Notes under the pieces: generated by a model
The model's database searches: none
Seen by the model: the letters and a program-made list of their open reading frames with translations, nothing else
Told to the model about the DNA's origin: nothing
Shown here: piece by piece, positions 55,289 through 63,665 of the stretch
Position numbering within the stretch: the first letter of the stretch is position 1
Layout: every line of letters begins with the position of its first letter
NCBI GenBank assembly: GCA_965238125.1
Contig: OZ250179.1
Location: 3,472,001 to 3,536,000 of the forward strand
Direction of reading: 5' to 3'
Source of the DNA: UBA6623 sp965238125
GTDB taxonomy: Bacteria > Acidobacteriota > Terriglobia > Bryobacterales > UBA6623
DNA length: 64,000 nucleotides
Program-made: the position numbers and the translations under genes

Positions 55289-55944
55289 CGCGGAGGCCTC
55301 TTGCCGAAAATCGCCGTGCCGACACGAACCATCGTGGAGCCCTCTTGGATGGCGGTTTCGAGGTCACGGCTCATCCCCATGGAGATTTCAGCCACCCCGT
55401 AGCGGTCGGCGAGCCGTCGCAGGCGTTGAAAATAAGGGCGGGTCTTCTCGGGGTCTTCCAACCAAGGAGGCATTCCCATCAACCCGCGCAGTCGAAGATA
55501 GGAGCAAGCTTCGGTGAATTGCTTGACGGCGGCGATGTCGGCTTCGGCCAGTCCGCTCTTGCTTTCTTCCTCGGATAGTTTGACCTCGAGAAAGACGTCG
55601 AGGTCACGCCCGGCGTCATTGAGGCGCCGTGCAATCTTTTCGCTGTGAACGGTTTGGATGATGTCGAACAAGCCGGAGGCCGCTTTTGTTTTGTTCGATT
55701 GCAGCCTTCCGATCATGTGGAAGACGGCGCCGGGAAGAGGCGGCAGATCGGCTCGTTTGCGCTGAAATTCCTGAAGGTAGTTCTCGCCGAAATGCCGCTG
55801 CCCGGCTTCGTAGGCCGCCACGATGTCCTCGGCCGGTTTCAATTTCGAGACCGCCACGATCGTGATTTCATCGGGGTCGCGCCCGGCTTTGCGAGCCGCC
55901 CGGGCGACTCGTTCTCGGACCCGCGCCAGTCTTTCTTCGATCAA
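55285..55944 (-). CDS. YggS-family pyridoxal-phosphate homeostasis protein
   Basis: 219 residues, alanine-racemase-like TIM barrel alone. The PLP Lys is in IVAVSKLKPAEDIV, followed by GQRHFGENYLQEF, FHMIGRLQSNK, LRGLMGMPPW, EISMGMSRDLETAI and VRVGTAIFGKR. All are hallmarks of YggS/PROSC, which buffers PLP and affects amino-acid pools. Its coupling to a glycosyltransferase is unusual; yggS often sits near cell-division or pyrroline-carboxylate genes. Confidence 0.92.
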   Translation of the reverse strand: MIEERLARVRERVARAARKAGRDPDEITIVAVSKLKPAEDIVAAYEAGQRHFGENYLQEFQRKRADLPPLPGAVFHMIGRLQSNKTKAASGLFDIIQTVHSEKIARRLNDAGRDLDVFLEVKLSEEESKSGLAEADIAAVKQFTEACSYLRLRGLMGMPPWLEDPEKTRPYFQRLRRLADRYGVAEISMGMSRDLETAIQEGSTMVRVGTAIFGKRPPR

Positions 55945-56334
55945 GCCCCCATTCTAGCCCGCGCGCGGTTTGGTGTTGCGGGCTTTCAGTCGCGACGCGG
56001 CAAAGGCCCCGTTGTTTCGACCGCTGTCTTTATGGAAGAGTCCGTTTCTATGAATCGCCGATTCATAATACGGCCATGAAAATGGGCGTCCGGGGCGTTC
56101 CCGCCGCCCTTTCAGGGCTCGTCCGGGTGGGGGTTCCACCCAGGGTTCCGCCGTTCCGGCTCCACCCTGGGGTATATTCCCGCCGCCGCTTCGCGGCTGT
56201 AGAGATTTGCGGTTTCACCGCCGGAAAGGCAGTACACCGTGCACTTGCAAAGCTATTTTCGGAGAGGAGACGGTTTACCGAGTATGGTGCTTCCGCTACT
56301 TTCCTTGGAGTCGATCGGGCTCGTCTAATACCAC
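55945..56334. repeat. R-family dispersed repeat (R4, inverted)
   Basis: From about 56030 to 56240: AGTCCGTTTCTATGAATCGC and GATTCATA at the left, then CCACCCAGGGTTCCGCCG with CGGCTCCACCCTGGG, then CGCCGCTTCGCGGCTGTAG. This is the reverse complement of the copies at 26380 and 35560. The rest (56240-56334) shows nothing clear and may be the lost end of the dehydrogenase gene. Confidence 0.65.
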
Positions 56335-58974
56335 TCACTTACGTTCGTGGCTCGGTTTGGGTTGCGTGGCTCGGTTTGGTTGGGTCGACGGCAAGGCGGC
56401 CGCCCTTTCTCGAATAGCCGGGTCGGGGTGCTCGCGAAGACGGGTTCGATCAACTTCGGCAACGCTTGCGATGTCAACCGAGCCGGCCTCGACGGCGGCA
56501 AGCCACACGCTTATCCACTCGGGGCGACGAAGCAGGGTCCGCATCACCCGGCTGCGAGTCTCGGACGAAAACCCCGGCCAACCCGCCGTCAACATCTCGC
56601 CCACGGCGGGATCGTCAAATTGCCCCACCGCCGCGACCGCCGCGTCTTTGACCTCTTGCGGTGAGGACGACTCGATGATTGAGCGCAGAGTGGGCGCGAC
56701 AGCTCGGAAACTGCCGCCCCGCAAGTAGCGGACGGCGCGCGCGCGCTTCTCGATCGGAAGATTTTCGTCGCGAGCACTCACCAGCGCCATGCTCGTGAAC
56801 TCGGGGAACACGAGGTATTGACAGGCATTGGCCGCGGCGGTCCGCACAGCCTCATTGCGGTGACGCAGCAAACTCACTAGAACGTGCTCAGCCGAGGGGA
56901 CTCGGAGGCGTTTCTCGCTCGGACGCGCCAGACCCTTCGCCAGCCCTCCGAGGGTCGTTGCCGGCCACGGATCCCGACGAATCACCGGGCTGCCGTCCAA
57001 GGTGATCAGCAGCATGGTCACGTCGTTGGCTCCACGGCCGGCCCCGATTCGGGACGTCAAGTTTTCTATGAACTCTTGCTTCCCCGCCGTGGGTTCGGTG
57101 AAGAAATCGCGGTGCCGAACGAGCATGCGCGTCAACACTCGCAGCGAGCGCGGTCCGGCCGAGGCGAGAAGCGCCGCCCGCATCCAACGATCCTCGACAC
57201 CGGCGGAAGCAAGCTTGGCCAGGGGCCGATGATTGCCGTTGATCTTGCCGAGGGTCAAGGCGAGTTGGAATCGCACCCGCGGGTCCGTCTCGCCGAGCCG
57301 GGCCGTGACCGCGTTTCCCAACTCGGGCAGGAAACCCTCGGCTAGGCGGAGGGCATGCTCGCGAATGCGCGGATCGTCGTCACGCAAGGCCGAACGCACG
57401 AGAGCCGCGTCGAGAGCGGCCAGTCCTTCGAGCGTCGACAGGGCGTGCAGGCGTGCCAGGGGCGATTCGGCGTTCGCGGCCGTCTGCTCGAGGCCAGGGA
57501 CCGCTGCGACGTCGGCCCGCTCGATGAGCAGGCGCTGGGCGGTGCGGCGATGCCAGCCGTTCCCGTGCCCGAGCATCTCGACCAACTCTTGGGCGTCGGC
57601 CTCGCCCGGCAGCTTGCGGGGTGAGGCGGCTCGGCCTTCCGCAACGATGCGGTAGATTCGGCCGCGGTCGTTGCCGCGGCAAAAATCGATCTCAACTTCC
57701 TGGTTAATCGCACCGGGGTTGGAATCGGGACCCTTGATGTAGTCGCGATAGAAATCGACGACATAAAAATTGCCGTCGGGGCCGTTGGCGAAGTTCACCG
57801 GGCGAAACCAGGCGTCGGTCGAGGCTAGAAACTCGCGGCCTTTCGGGGAACGGTCCGCGCGGAAGGTGACGCCCGCGGGCGAAAGCACGTCGCGGTGGAC
57901 CAGGTTCGCGGCGGATGCGGCGGTGAAAACGCTGCCGCGATACTGAGCGGGAAACGAGTCGCCGAGATAAACGGTCGCTCCGACAGCGGTGGAAAAATGT
58001 CGCGCGAGTTTCTCGGAGCGCCCGGGACGGCCTTCTTCATCGCGCTGCCGCGTCAACTCGACCGGCTGCTTGCGCCACGGCCGCGGTTCGGTGAGCGGGA
58101 AGATCACCGCTGCGTCGGGGTCGTGGGCGGTGACGTCTTCGAGCATCGAAGGCAACTCGAAAAGCCTTTTGGCCGTGAGATAGCGCGCCGGGAAAACCGC
58201 GTGCCGCAAATGGCGAGTGTTTTCCGAGACGAAGCGGTTGCCCCAGGCGTCGAACGACATGCCGAACTGAGAGGGTCCCGCGGCGGCCTCAAAAAGCCCC
58301 TTGATCGGATGAAAACGAAAGTCGTCGCCGGCGAGTCGGACCGGCGGTTGGTCAGGCCACTTGGGCGAGGTGACTTCGCCTTCTCTTCCGCTGTTGGCGA
58401 CGTAGATCCAGTTGTCGACCCCGAGGCGCGGATTCGTGACGCGGGCCCCGGAGAAATCGTCGGGCGGGGCGAACCCTCGGAACCAAACCTCGCGCTCGTC
58501 GGCTTTGCCGTCGTCGTTGGCATCTCGGAGATAGAGGATTTCCCGAGCGGCGGTAACGAGCACGCCGCCGCGCCAGGGCAAGACGCTGCTCACTTGGGGC
58601 AGCTCGTCGGCGAAGACGGCGGCGGTCTCGAAACGTCCGTCACCGTCACTGTCTTTGAGCAAGCGTATGCGGCTGCGCGCCGGCTTGCCTTTCGGCGGGT
58701 CGAATGGAAAGTCGAGCATCTCGGCAACCCACAGATCGCCGTTTTCATCGAAAGCGATTTCAACAGGGTCGATGACTTCGGGTTCGGAGGCCGCCGTTTC
58801 GAGGTGAAAACCTTCGACGATTTGGAAACTTTGGAGCGCCTGCGCGGGCTCGAGCGGGTCGGTGTCGTAGGGGCCCTTGGCGGGACCGGAGTCCCAACAG
58901 GCAGCGAGGAGAATCGCCAGGGCGACCGCGCCCCCTATGCGGACTTTTCGCGGAGTGTCGGCTGCGGCCTGCAA
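56335..58974 (-). CDS. PVC-type membrane-bound dehydrogenase with HEAT repeats, no cytochrome domain
   Basis: About 879 residues if translation starts at the TTG at 58974, which gives a lipoprotein leader with lipobox LLAACW. The nearest ATG at 59082 lies inside a dispersed repeat and is rejected. Residues about 50-430 are the TIGR02604-type propeller: GFHLETAASEPEVIDPVEIA, GDLWVAEMLDFP, SRIRLLKDSDGDGRFE, and AWFRPVNFANGPDGNFYVVD with YRDYIKGP. Residues about 450-860 are HEAT-like repeats. Relatives usually end with a cytochrome c domain (CxxCH); here the protein stops after RERAAALPSTQPN with no CxxCH, so it may be truncated next to repeat R4. Confidence 0.82.
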   Translation of the reverse strand: MQAAADTPRKVRIGGAVALAILLAACWDSGPAKGPYDTDPLEPAQALQSFQIVEGFHLETAASEPEVIDPVEIAFDENGDLWVAEMLDFPFDPPKGKPARSRIRLLKDSDGDGRFETAAVFADELPQVSSVLPWRGGVLVTAAREILYLRDANDDGKADEREVWFRGFAPPDDFSGARVTNPRLGVDNWIYVANSGREGEVTSPKWPDQPPVRLAGDDFRFHPIKGLFEAAAGPSQFGMSFDAWGNRFVSENTRHLRHAVFPARYLTAKRLFELPSMLEDVTAHDPDAAVIFPLTEPRPWRKQPVELTRQRDEEGRPGRSEKLARHFSTAVGATVYLGDSFPAQYRGSVFTAASAANLVHRDVLSPAGVTFRADRSPKGREFLASTDAWFRPVNFANGPDGNFYVVDFYRDYIKGPDSNPGAINQEVEIDFCRGNDRGRIYRIVAEGRAASPRKLPGEADAQELVEMLGHGNGWHRRTAQRLLIERADVAAVPGLEQTAANAESPLARLHALSTLEGLAALDAALVRSALRDDDPRIREHALRLAEGFLPELGNAVTARLGETDPRVRFQLALTLGKINGNHRPLAKLASAGVEDRWMRAALLASAGPRSLRVLTRMLVRHRDFFTEPTAGKQEFIENLTSRIGAGRGANDVTMLLITLDGSPVIRRDPWPATTLGGLAKGLARPSEKRLRVPSAEHVLVSLLRHRNEAVRTAAANACQYLVFPEFTSMALVSARDENLPIEKRARAVRYLRGGSFRAVAPTLRSIIESSSPQEVKDAAVAAVGQFDDPAVGEMLTAGWPGFSSETRSRVMRTLLRRPEWISVWLAAVEAGSVDIASVAEVDRTRLREHPDPAIRERAAALPSTQPNRATQPKPSHERK

Positions 58975-59033
58975 TGTGTACCCATTGTCGCAGACCCGTT
59001 GGGAAACCGGCCCCGCGGTTAGAGACTCGCCAG

Positions 59034-59092
59034 GACATGTCGGCACGAATGCCGACACGGCACGCAAGAATGCGTGCGCCACGTCGGAGGGC
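59034..59092. repeat. S-family repeat, copy S3
   Basis: ACATGTCGGCACGAATGCCG, ACACGGCACGCAAGAATGCG and TGCGCCACGTC, the reverse complement of the copy at 29340. It overlaps the only upstream ATG of the dehydrogenase frame, which is why that start is not used. Confidence 0.65.
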
Positions 59093-59151
59093 GTTTTCTA
59101 GGCCGGGGCGGCGCTGGTAGAATGAATCCGGCTCGGGGGGCGGGAAAAACC

Positions 59152-59949
59152 ATGAGCGAACGTTTCGGCTTTAACGCACCGGGAGACAAACCCGTCGAGG
59201 ACTACATTCGTTGGGCGGGGGAGAACGGCTTCCGCTACATCGACTTCAACGCCGACCGGGCGCCCAACTCCCTCGCATCTTTCAACAACCGGCGGGTCGG
59301 GGAAGTGCGGCGGCTTTGCGAAAATCATCGCGTTCAAGTAGGCCTGCACCCGACCTCCGCGATCAACAACGCCGAGGACGTGCCCATCGTTCGCGAGGCC
59401 GTCGACGAATACTTATTCGCGAATCTCGATTTGGCGCAGCGGCTGGGGGCGGGCTGGTTGGTGGCGCACGGCGGCTATCACTTTGGAGATTTCGAGCGGC
59501 GTCTGCCGGCGGCGATCTCGCGCATCCGGCGGCTGGTCGAGCGAGCCGAGCAAAAGCACATCGACATCTTTCTCGAAAATCACAACAAGGAGCCCGATCG
59601 ATCGGAGATTCACTATCTGCCGCATAACGTCGCGGAGATGCGGCGGTTCTTCGACGCGCTCGATTCTCCGAACTTAAAATGGGCTTTCAACGCCCCGCAC
59701 GGGCACCTGGTTCCCGAAGGTTGGGCCGGCTTTCTTGACGCCTTTGGGGCGGACAAGATCGGGCAGGTTCGCCTCAACGACAATACCGGTGAATACGAAG
59801 TTCACCTGGTGCCGGGAGAGGGAAACATCGACTTCCCCGCCCTGTTCGGACGGCTGAAGAAAGAGGGTTACGAGGGCTGGTTTAGTCTTGGATTCGGAGA
59901 CGAGGCCGACAAGATCCGGGTGCGGGATCAGTTTGAGAAGTTGCTGTAG
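59152..59949 (+). CDS. Sugar phosphate isomerase/epimerase (xylose isomerase-like TIM barrel)
   Basis: 265 residues from the ATG at 59152 (MSERFGFNAPGD). Barrel features are YIDFNADRAPNS, LHPTSAINNAED, LVAHGGYHFGDFE, IFLENHNKEPDRSEIHYLP with the metal Glu, WAFNAPHGHLVPEG with the metal His, VRLNDNTGEYEVHLVPGEG and GWFSLGFGDEADK. The metal site seems largely kept, although the last residue reads Gly-Phe-Gly, not the usual Glu. Substrate unknown. Upstream in-frame residues to 59074 overlap repeat S3. Confidence 0.83.
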   Translation: MSERFGFNAPGDKPVEDYIRWAGENGFRYIDFNADRAPNSLASFNNRRVGEVRRLCENHRVQVGLHPTSAINNAEDVPIVREAVDEYLFANLDLAQRLGAGWLVAHGGYHFGDFERRLPAAISRIRRLVERAEQKHIDIFLENHNKEPDRSEIHYLPHNVAEMRRFFDALDSPNLKWAFNAPHGHLVPEGWAGFLDAFGADKIGQVRLNDNTGEYEVHLVPGEGNIDFPALFGRLKKEGYEGWFSLGFGDEADKIRVRDQFEKLL

Positions 59950-60108
59950 CAGCCCGCGGCGCAAGTGCCGGGCACGCGAAAAAGAGGGTACAGTCACAAT
60001 CTTCGCGCCCACCTGAATATTCGATAACGAGACAGTTCGACGAGCGAAAATCGGGTGGCGGTCCCCCTTTTTCTCCCGGCGACACTGCCGGCGGCAGCCG
60101 CGATGCGT
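59950..60108. repeat. Degenerate P-family-like palindrome
   Basis: CGAAAAAGAGGGTACAGTC and GGCGGTCCCCCTTTTTCTCC resemble the outer arms of the P repeats but are diverged and the centre differs. It lies between two convergent genes. Confidence 0.4.
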
Positions 60109-61164
60109 CTACTGAATCGTAAGCATCCGCTGGATCGCCGCCTGCGCCTTGACGCGGATGGACTCGTCGACGGTCACTTCAATGCGGTCGTTGGTGAGCG
60201 AATCGAGAAGTTTCTCGATCGTGTTCATCTTCATGTATTCGCAAACGGCGTCGGGGGAGACGGGATGGAAGGTCTTCTCGGGCATCGCCTTGCGTAGGCG
60301 ATACAGCATTCCCGACTCGGTCGCCACGATGAATTCCGAGGCGTTTGACTTTTCGGCGTGGCGCAACATGCCTTCCGTCGACAGGTAATAGGCCCGCTGG
60401 TAGGGGGAGTTGCCGCTCGCGGTTTTCGCCAGACAAGAGGATGAACAACCGCACTCGGGATGGATCAGCAGATCAGCGTCCGGGTGGCGATCAAATGCGC
60501 CCTCAAGCACGTGCTCGCCGATCTTGGCATGCACATGGCAAGCGCCGTCGTAGAGATCCACCAAATCAGGATCGACGGTCGTCCGAGCCAGCGAGACCGC
60601 GCCAAGGTATTTATCCGGCAGGAACAAAATGCGCTTGCCGGGGTGCTGATCGCCGGCGTGCTGGAGAATCTGCGGCGCGTTGCGCGACGTGCAGATGTAA
60701 TCGCTCATCGCCTTCGTGCGGGCGTCGGTATTGACGTAGGAGATGACGATGCCGTCGGGGTTGGCGTTGATCCAGCTCTCGATGCGCAAGTGCTCGATCG
60801 AGTCGACCAGCGAGCAACCCGGCCGGTCGGGCATGAAGACCTTGGCGCTGTCGCCGAGGATCGTCTTCGCCGTCTCGCCCATGAACCAGACTCCGCAGAA
60901 GTCCACGCGGGTCGGTTCTTGGTCGGCGACATAGCGGCTGAGGCCGAGGGAATCGCCGACCTCTTGCGCGACTTCCTGCAGCTCGGGGTATTGGTAGTTG
61001 TGAGCGACGATCAGCGAGCTTTTTTTCCGCGCCGCCTCATTGACTTGACGGCCGACCTCGACCAAGTCCTTGACCACGTCGCGGGTATAGCGGCCCGGGT
61101 ACAGATCACCGGCGAACCGGTTGAAATTTTCGTACCAGGTTTCGAAATCGATTCCGTTTCGCAT
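60109..61164 (-). CDS. nadA: Quinolinate synthase
   Basis: 351 residues. NadA condenses iminoaspartate with dihydroxyacetone phosphate to quinolinate, using a 4Fe-4S cluster. The three cluster Cys are expected in VDFCGVWFMGETAK, SDYICTSRNAPQ and IHPECGCSSSC. Other motifs are LIVAHNYQYPELQEVA, LSLARYVAD-like LGLSRYVADQE, and ATESGMLYRLRKAMPEK near the C-terminus. It follows the HesB/IscA gene by three bases, a sensible pairing for an iron-sulfur enzyme. No nadB or nadC is in view. Confidence 0.95.
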   Translation of the reverse strand: MRNGIDFETWYENFNRFAGDLYPGRYTRDVVKDLVEVGRQVNEAARKKSSLIVAHNYQYPELQEVAQEVGDSLGLSRYVADQEPTRVDFCGVWFMGETAKTILGDSAKVFMPDRPGCSLVDSIEHLRIESWINANPDGIVISYVNTDARTKAMSDYICTSRNAPQILQHAGDQHPGKRILFLPDKYLGAVSLARTTVDPDLVDLYDGACHVHAKIGEHVLEGAFDRHPDADLLIHPECGCSSSCLAKTASGNSPYQRAYYLSTEGMLRHAEKSNASEFIVATESGMLYRLRKAMPEKTFHPVSPDAVCEYMKMNTIEKLLDSLTNDRIEVTVDESIRVKAQAAIQRMLTIQ

Positions 61165-61167
61165 CGG

Positions 61168-61485
61168 TCAAATCCCGAACGACTTGCCGCAGCCGCAGCT
61201 CTCGGTCGCATTCGGGTTGTGGAAGACGAAGGCTCGTTCCATCAATGATTCGGTGAAGTCGAGGGTCAGGCCGTCGAGGTGCTCGAAGCTCTTGGGATCG
61301 ACGAACAGCCGCACGCCGTCGGCCTCGATGACGTTGTCTTTGGGGCGCGGGTCCGTCTCGAACTTGAACTTGTAGCTGAGGCCGGAGCAGCCCCCGCCGA
61401 CAACGCCCAGACGCATGGCGGGCTTGTTGCTCTCGGCGAGCATCTCGCGAATGCGGTTGACGGCCTTGGGGGTGACTTCAATCAT
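61168..61485 (-). CDS. HesB/IscA-type iron-sulfur carrier
   Basis: 105 residues from the ATG at 61485 (MIEVTPKAVNRIREMLAE). The three conserved Cys are present: one in GGGCSGLSYKFKFE and two in ATESCGCGKSFGI. This is the A-type carrier family (IscA, SufA, ErpA) that delivers 4Fe-4S clusters to target enzymes. Its position directly before nadA suggests that NadA is a client. The ISKra4-type element begins 64 bases upstream of the start and may have displaced its native promoter. Confidence 0.93.
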   Translation of the reverse strand: MIEVTPKAVNRIREMLAESNKPAMRLGVVGGGCSGLSYKFKFETDPRPKDNVIEADGVRLFVDPKSFEHLDGLTLDFTESLMERAFVFHNPNATESCGCGKSFGI

Positions 61486-61549
61486 GCGCCCTCGCGATCC
61501 TTTCCAAGTTTCATTATAGATTGGAGATCGGCGGTGGTGGTGAACACAG

Positions 61550-63382
61550 GGGTGCGCGACATAAATGTGGGAGCTTGTGGGGTTGTCTTTTTTTGTGGCG
61601 TTTTTCCTTGCGTATGTATACGCTAGGTAATAAGGAGGTGCCCCGTGCCCCAATCTCTCGCTGCCCTCGAACGACAACGTGCCGCGATTCTCTCCGAGAT
61701 CCTCCACTTAGGAGACTTTCGCAGCGGCTCGATTACCGCCACCCGCGGCCGCTGCGGCAAACCGAATTGCCGCTGCCACCAACCCGACCAACCGCCCCAT
61801 GGTCCGCATTTCCGCCTCACCAAAAAAGTGAGCGGCAAGACCGTGACTGAGACCTTACTCTTCGCCCGCGGATCGCCGCAAGGCCGAACGCCAGGTGGCC
61901 GAGTTTCATCGCTTCCAACAACTCAGCCGGCAATTGCTCGATGTCAACGAAAGCATTTGCCGTCTGCGACCCGCCGCAGACACCCCGAAGCCCCAGGAAA
62001 AAAAACGGCCGAAACCATCCGCCACGAAGTCGCCCAAGAAGTGACGCAGCTGCTCGGGGTCATCTTCCGCGGCCAACGCCGCGGCGACCCCCTCGATCTC
62101 GAAGCCGTCGAGACGGCGGTTCGCGGCACCATGCATCGCGCCGGGACCACGCTGCTGAGCAAGTTACTGTCGTCCTCCGAGACCGTGCCGTCCCGAATCC
62201 CCTGCCCCTGCGGTCAACAAGCTTGCTACCGCGATACTCGCCCCAAACAACTTACCACCGTGGTGGGCGAGGTGCGTTTCGAGCGCGCCTACTACCTCTG
62301 CTCGACATGCCGCCGGGGACAAAGCCCGCGCGACCGCGAACTCGACATCGAAGGCACCGCCTGCTCGCCCGGCGTGCGCCGCATGATGGCGCTGGTGGGC
62401 AGCGAAACTTCTTTCGAGCAAGGCCGTGAACAACTCGACGTCTTGGCCGGTCTCGACGTTACCGCCAAGTCCGTCGAACGCCATGCCGAGGCCCTCGGCG
62501 CCGACATCGAAGCCCGCGAGCAAGTGGCGATCCAACGCGCCAAGCAACTCGACTTGCCGCACGTCGCCGCCCCCGCCGTGCCCCTGCTCTACATCGAAAT
62601 GGACGGCACGGGCATTCCCGTCGTGGCCGCCGAGACCGCCGGCCGTGTCGGAAAAACCGCGGGGCGGCCGGCCCGCACCCGCGAGGTCAAACTCGGCTGC
62701 GTCTTCACCCAAACCACCACCGACGAACAAGGCCGGCTGCGGCGCGACGAGAACTCGACCAGTTACAGCGCGGCGATCGAGGGAGCCGAGGCGTTCGGCT
62801 TGCGGCTGTATACGGAAGCTTGGCGGCGGGGCTGGAGCCGTGCTCGCAAGAAAGTCATTCTCGGCGACGGCGCGCCCTGGATCTGGAACCTGGCACATCA
62901 GCACTTCCCCGGCGCCGTCGAGATCGTCGACCTTTACCATGCGCGGCAGCATCTGTGGGAGTTGTCGGCGAAACTGTTCCCGAGCGATGAGCGCCGGCGG
63001 AAACGTTGGGCCGCGCGGTTGTTGCACAAGCTCGAACAAGGCAAGATCAAGGCGTTGGTGAAAGTCTTACGCGGGTTCTCCACGCCGAATCAGGAGTCGG
63101 CCCATTTGCTCGCCAACGAGGCGGACTACTTCGAGCGCAACGCCGAGCGGATGCGGTATCCCGAGTTTCGCCGCCAGGGATTGTTTGTCGGCTCGGGAGT
63201 GGTCGAGGCGGGCTGCAAGAAGGTGATCGGCGCGCGGTTAAAGCGCTCCGGCATGTTCTGGACGGTGCGCGGCGCCAACGCCATCATCGCGTTGCGCTGC
63301 TGTCGGCTGAGCGGAAGGTTCGAGGATTACTGGGAGGCCCGTGCCCGCGCCGCTTGATTTCCCACATTTATGTCGCACACCC
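61550..63382 (+). mobile_element. ISKra4-type insertion sequence
   Basis: About 1.83 kb. Ends are GGGTGCGCGACATAAATGTG on the left and, reversed, GGGTGTGCGACATAAATGTG on the right, a 23-bp inverted repeat with one mismatch. The flanks TGAACACAG and GTAACACAG may be an imperfect 9-bp target duplication. It carries a DUF6788-like start plus a DDE-type transposase. Confidence 0.85.
61645..63357 (+). CDS. ISKra4-family transposase (with DUF6788-like N-terminus)
   Basis: 570 residues in one open frame. The N-terminus (ATRGRCGKPNCRCHQP) is the DUF6788 leader. From about residue 125 the ISKra4 transposase follows: CPCGQQACYRDTRPKQ, a zinc-ribbon-like CSTCRRGQSP, LYIEMDGTGIPVV with the first Asp, VILGDGAPWIWN with the second, and FVGSGVVEAGCKKVIGARLK with the last acidic residue. 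Codons about 70-118 are arginine/proline-rich and look out of phase. In the +1 frame the same DNA reads RKAERQVAEFHRFQQLSRQL, the normal DUF6788 continuation. An extra base at about 61853 apparently compensates for a -1 slip at the A8 run near 62000, fusing the two genes. Confidence 0.85.
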   Translation: MPQSLAALERQRAAILSEILHLGDFRSGSITATRGRCGKPNCRCHQPDQPPHGPHFRLTKKVSGKTVTETLLFARGSPQGRTPGGRVSSLPTTQPAIARCQRKHLPSATRRRHPEAPGKKTAETIRHEVAQEVTQLLGVIFRGQRRGDPLDLEAVETAVRGTMHRAGTTLLSKLLSSSETVPSRIPCPCGQQACYRDTRPKQLTTVVGEVRFERAYYLCSTCRRGQSPRDRELDIEGTACSPGVRRMMALVGSETSFEQGREQLDVLAGLDVTAKSVERHAEALGADIEAREQVAIQRAKQLDLPHVAAPAVPLLYIEMDGTGIPVVAAETAGRVGKTAGRPARTREVKLGCVFTQTTTDEQGRLRRDENSTSYSAAIEGAEAFGLRLYTEAWRRGWSRARKKVILGDGAPWIWNLAHQHFPGAVEIVDLYHARQHLWELSAKLFPSDERRRKRWAARLLHKLEQGKIKALVKVLRGFSTPNQESAHLLANEADYFERNAERMRYPEFRRQGLFVGSGVVEAGCKKVIGARLKRSGMFWTVRGANAIIALRCCRLSGRFEDYWEARARAA

Positions 63383-63419
63383 GTAACACAGTGTAGTTTG
63401 ACGGACGGGTCTTGAAGAA

Positions 63420-63480
63420 AGGACATGTCGGCGCGAATGCCGACACGGCACGCCTGGTGACCTGCGCCAGGTCGGCGGGG
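63420..63480. repeat. S-family repeat, copy S4
   Basis: GACATGTCGGCGCGAATGCC, GACACGGCACGCCTGG and CTGCGCCAGGTC, the reverse complement of the copy at 29340. Confidence 0.6.
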
Positions 63481-63588
63481 GCTGTGAAAAAATCGGGGAC
63501 TGTCCCAAGCGCCCGGCGAACAAGCTCGGTTGAATGAGCAACGAGTATGGGCGCGAAACGGACTGTCCCCCATTTTTTCACAGCCCCT
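63476..63588. repeat. P-family palindromic repeat, copy P5
   Basis: GGGGGCTGTGAAAAAATCGG, GGACTGTCCCAAGCGC on the left; GGGCGCGAAACGGACTGTCC, CCCATTTTTTCACAGCCCC on the right. It fills the gap between the ISKra4-type element and moaA. Confidence 0.8.
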
Positions 63589-63665
63589 GTCGGGCCGGTC
63601 TGTCAAGCTACAATGATCTTGCTTAGCGAGGCGGCGGCACTTGTGCCCGCCGCTCCCGAAGACTC

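Noticed and set aside
59074..59151. Upstream start for the TIM-barrel isomerase
   Set aside because: The extra residues overlap repeat S3 and the dehydrogenase leader; the ATG at 59152 gives the expected N-terminus.
45206..63588. P-family repeats as a CRISPR array
   Set aside because: Copies are kilobases apart, palindromic over their whole length and have no regular spacers; no cas gene is present.
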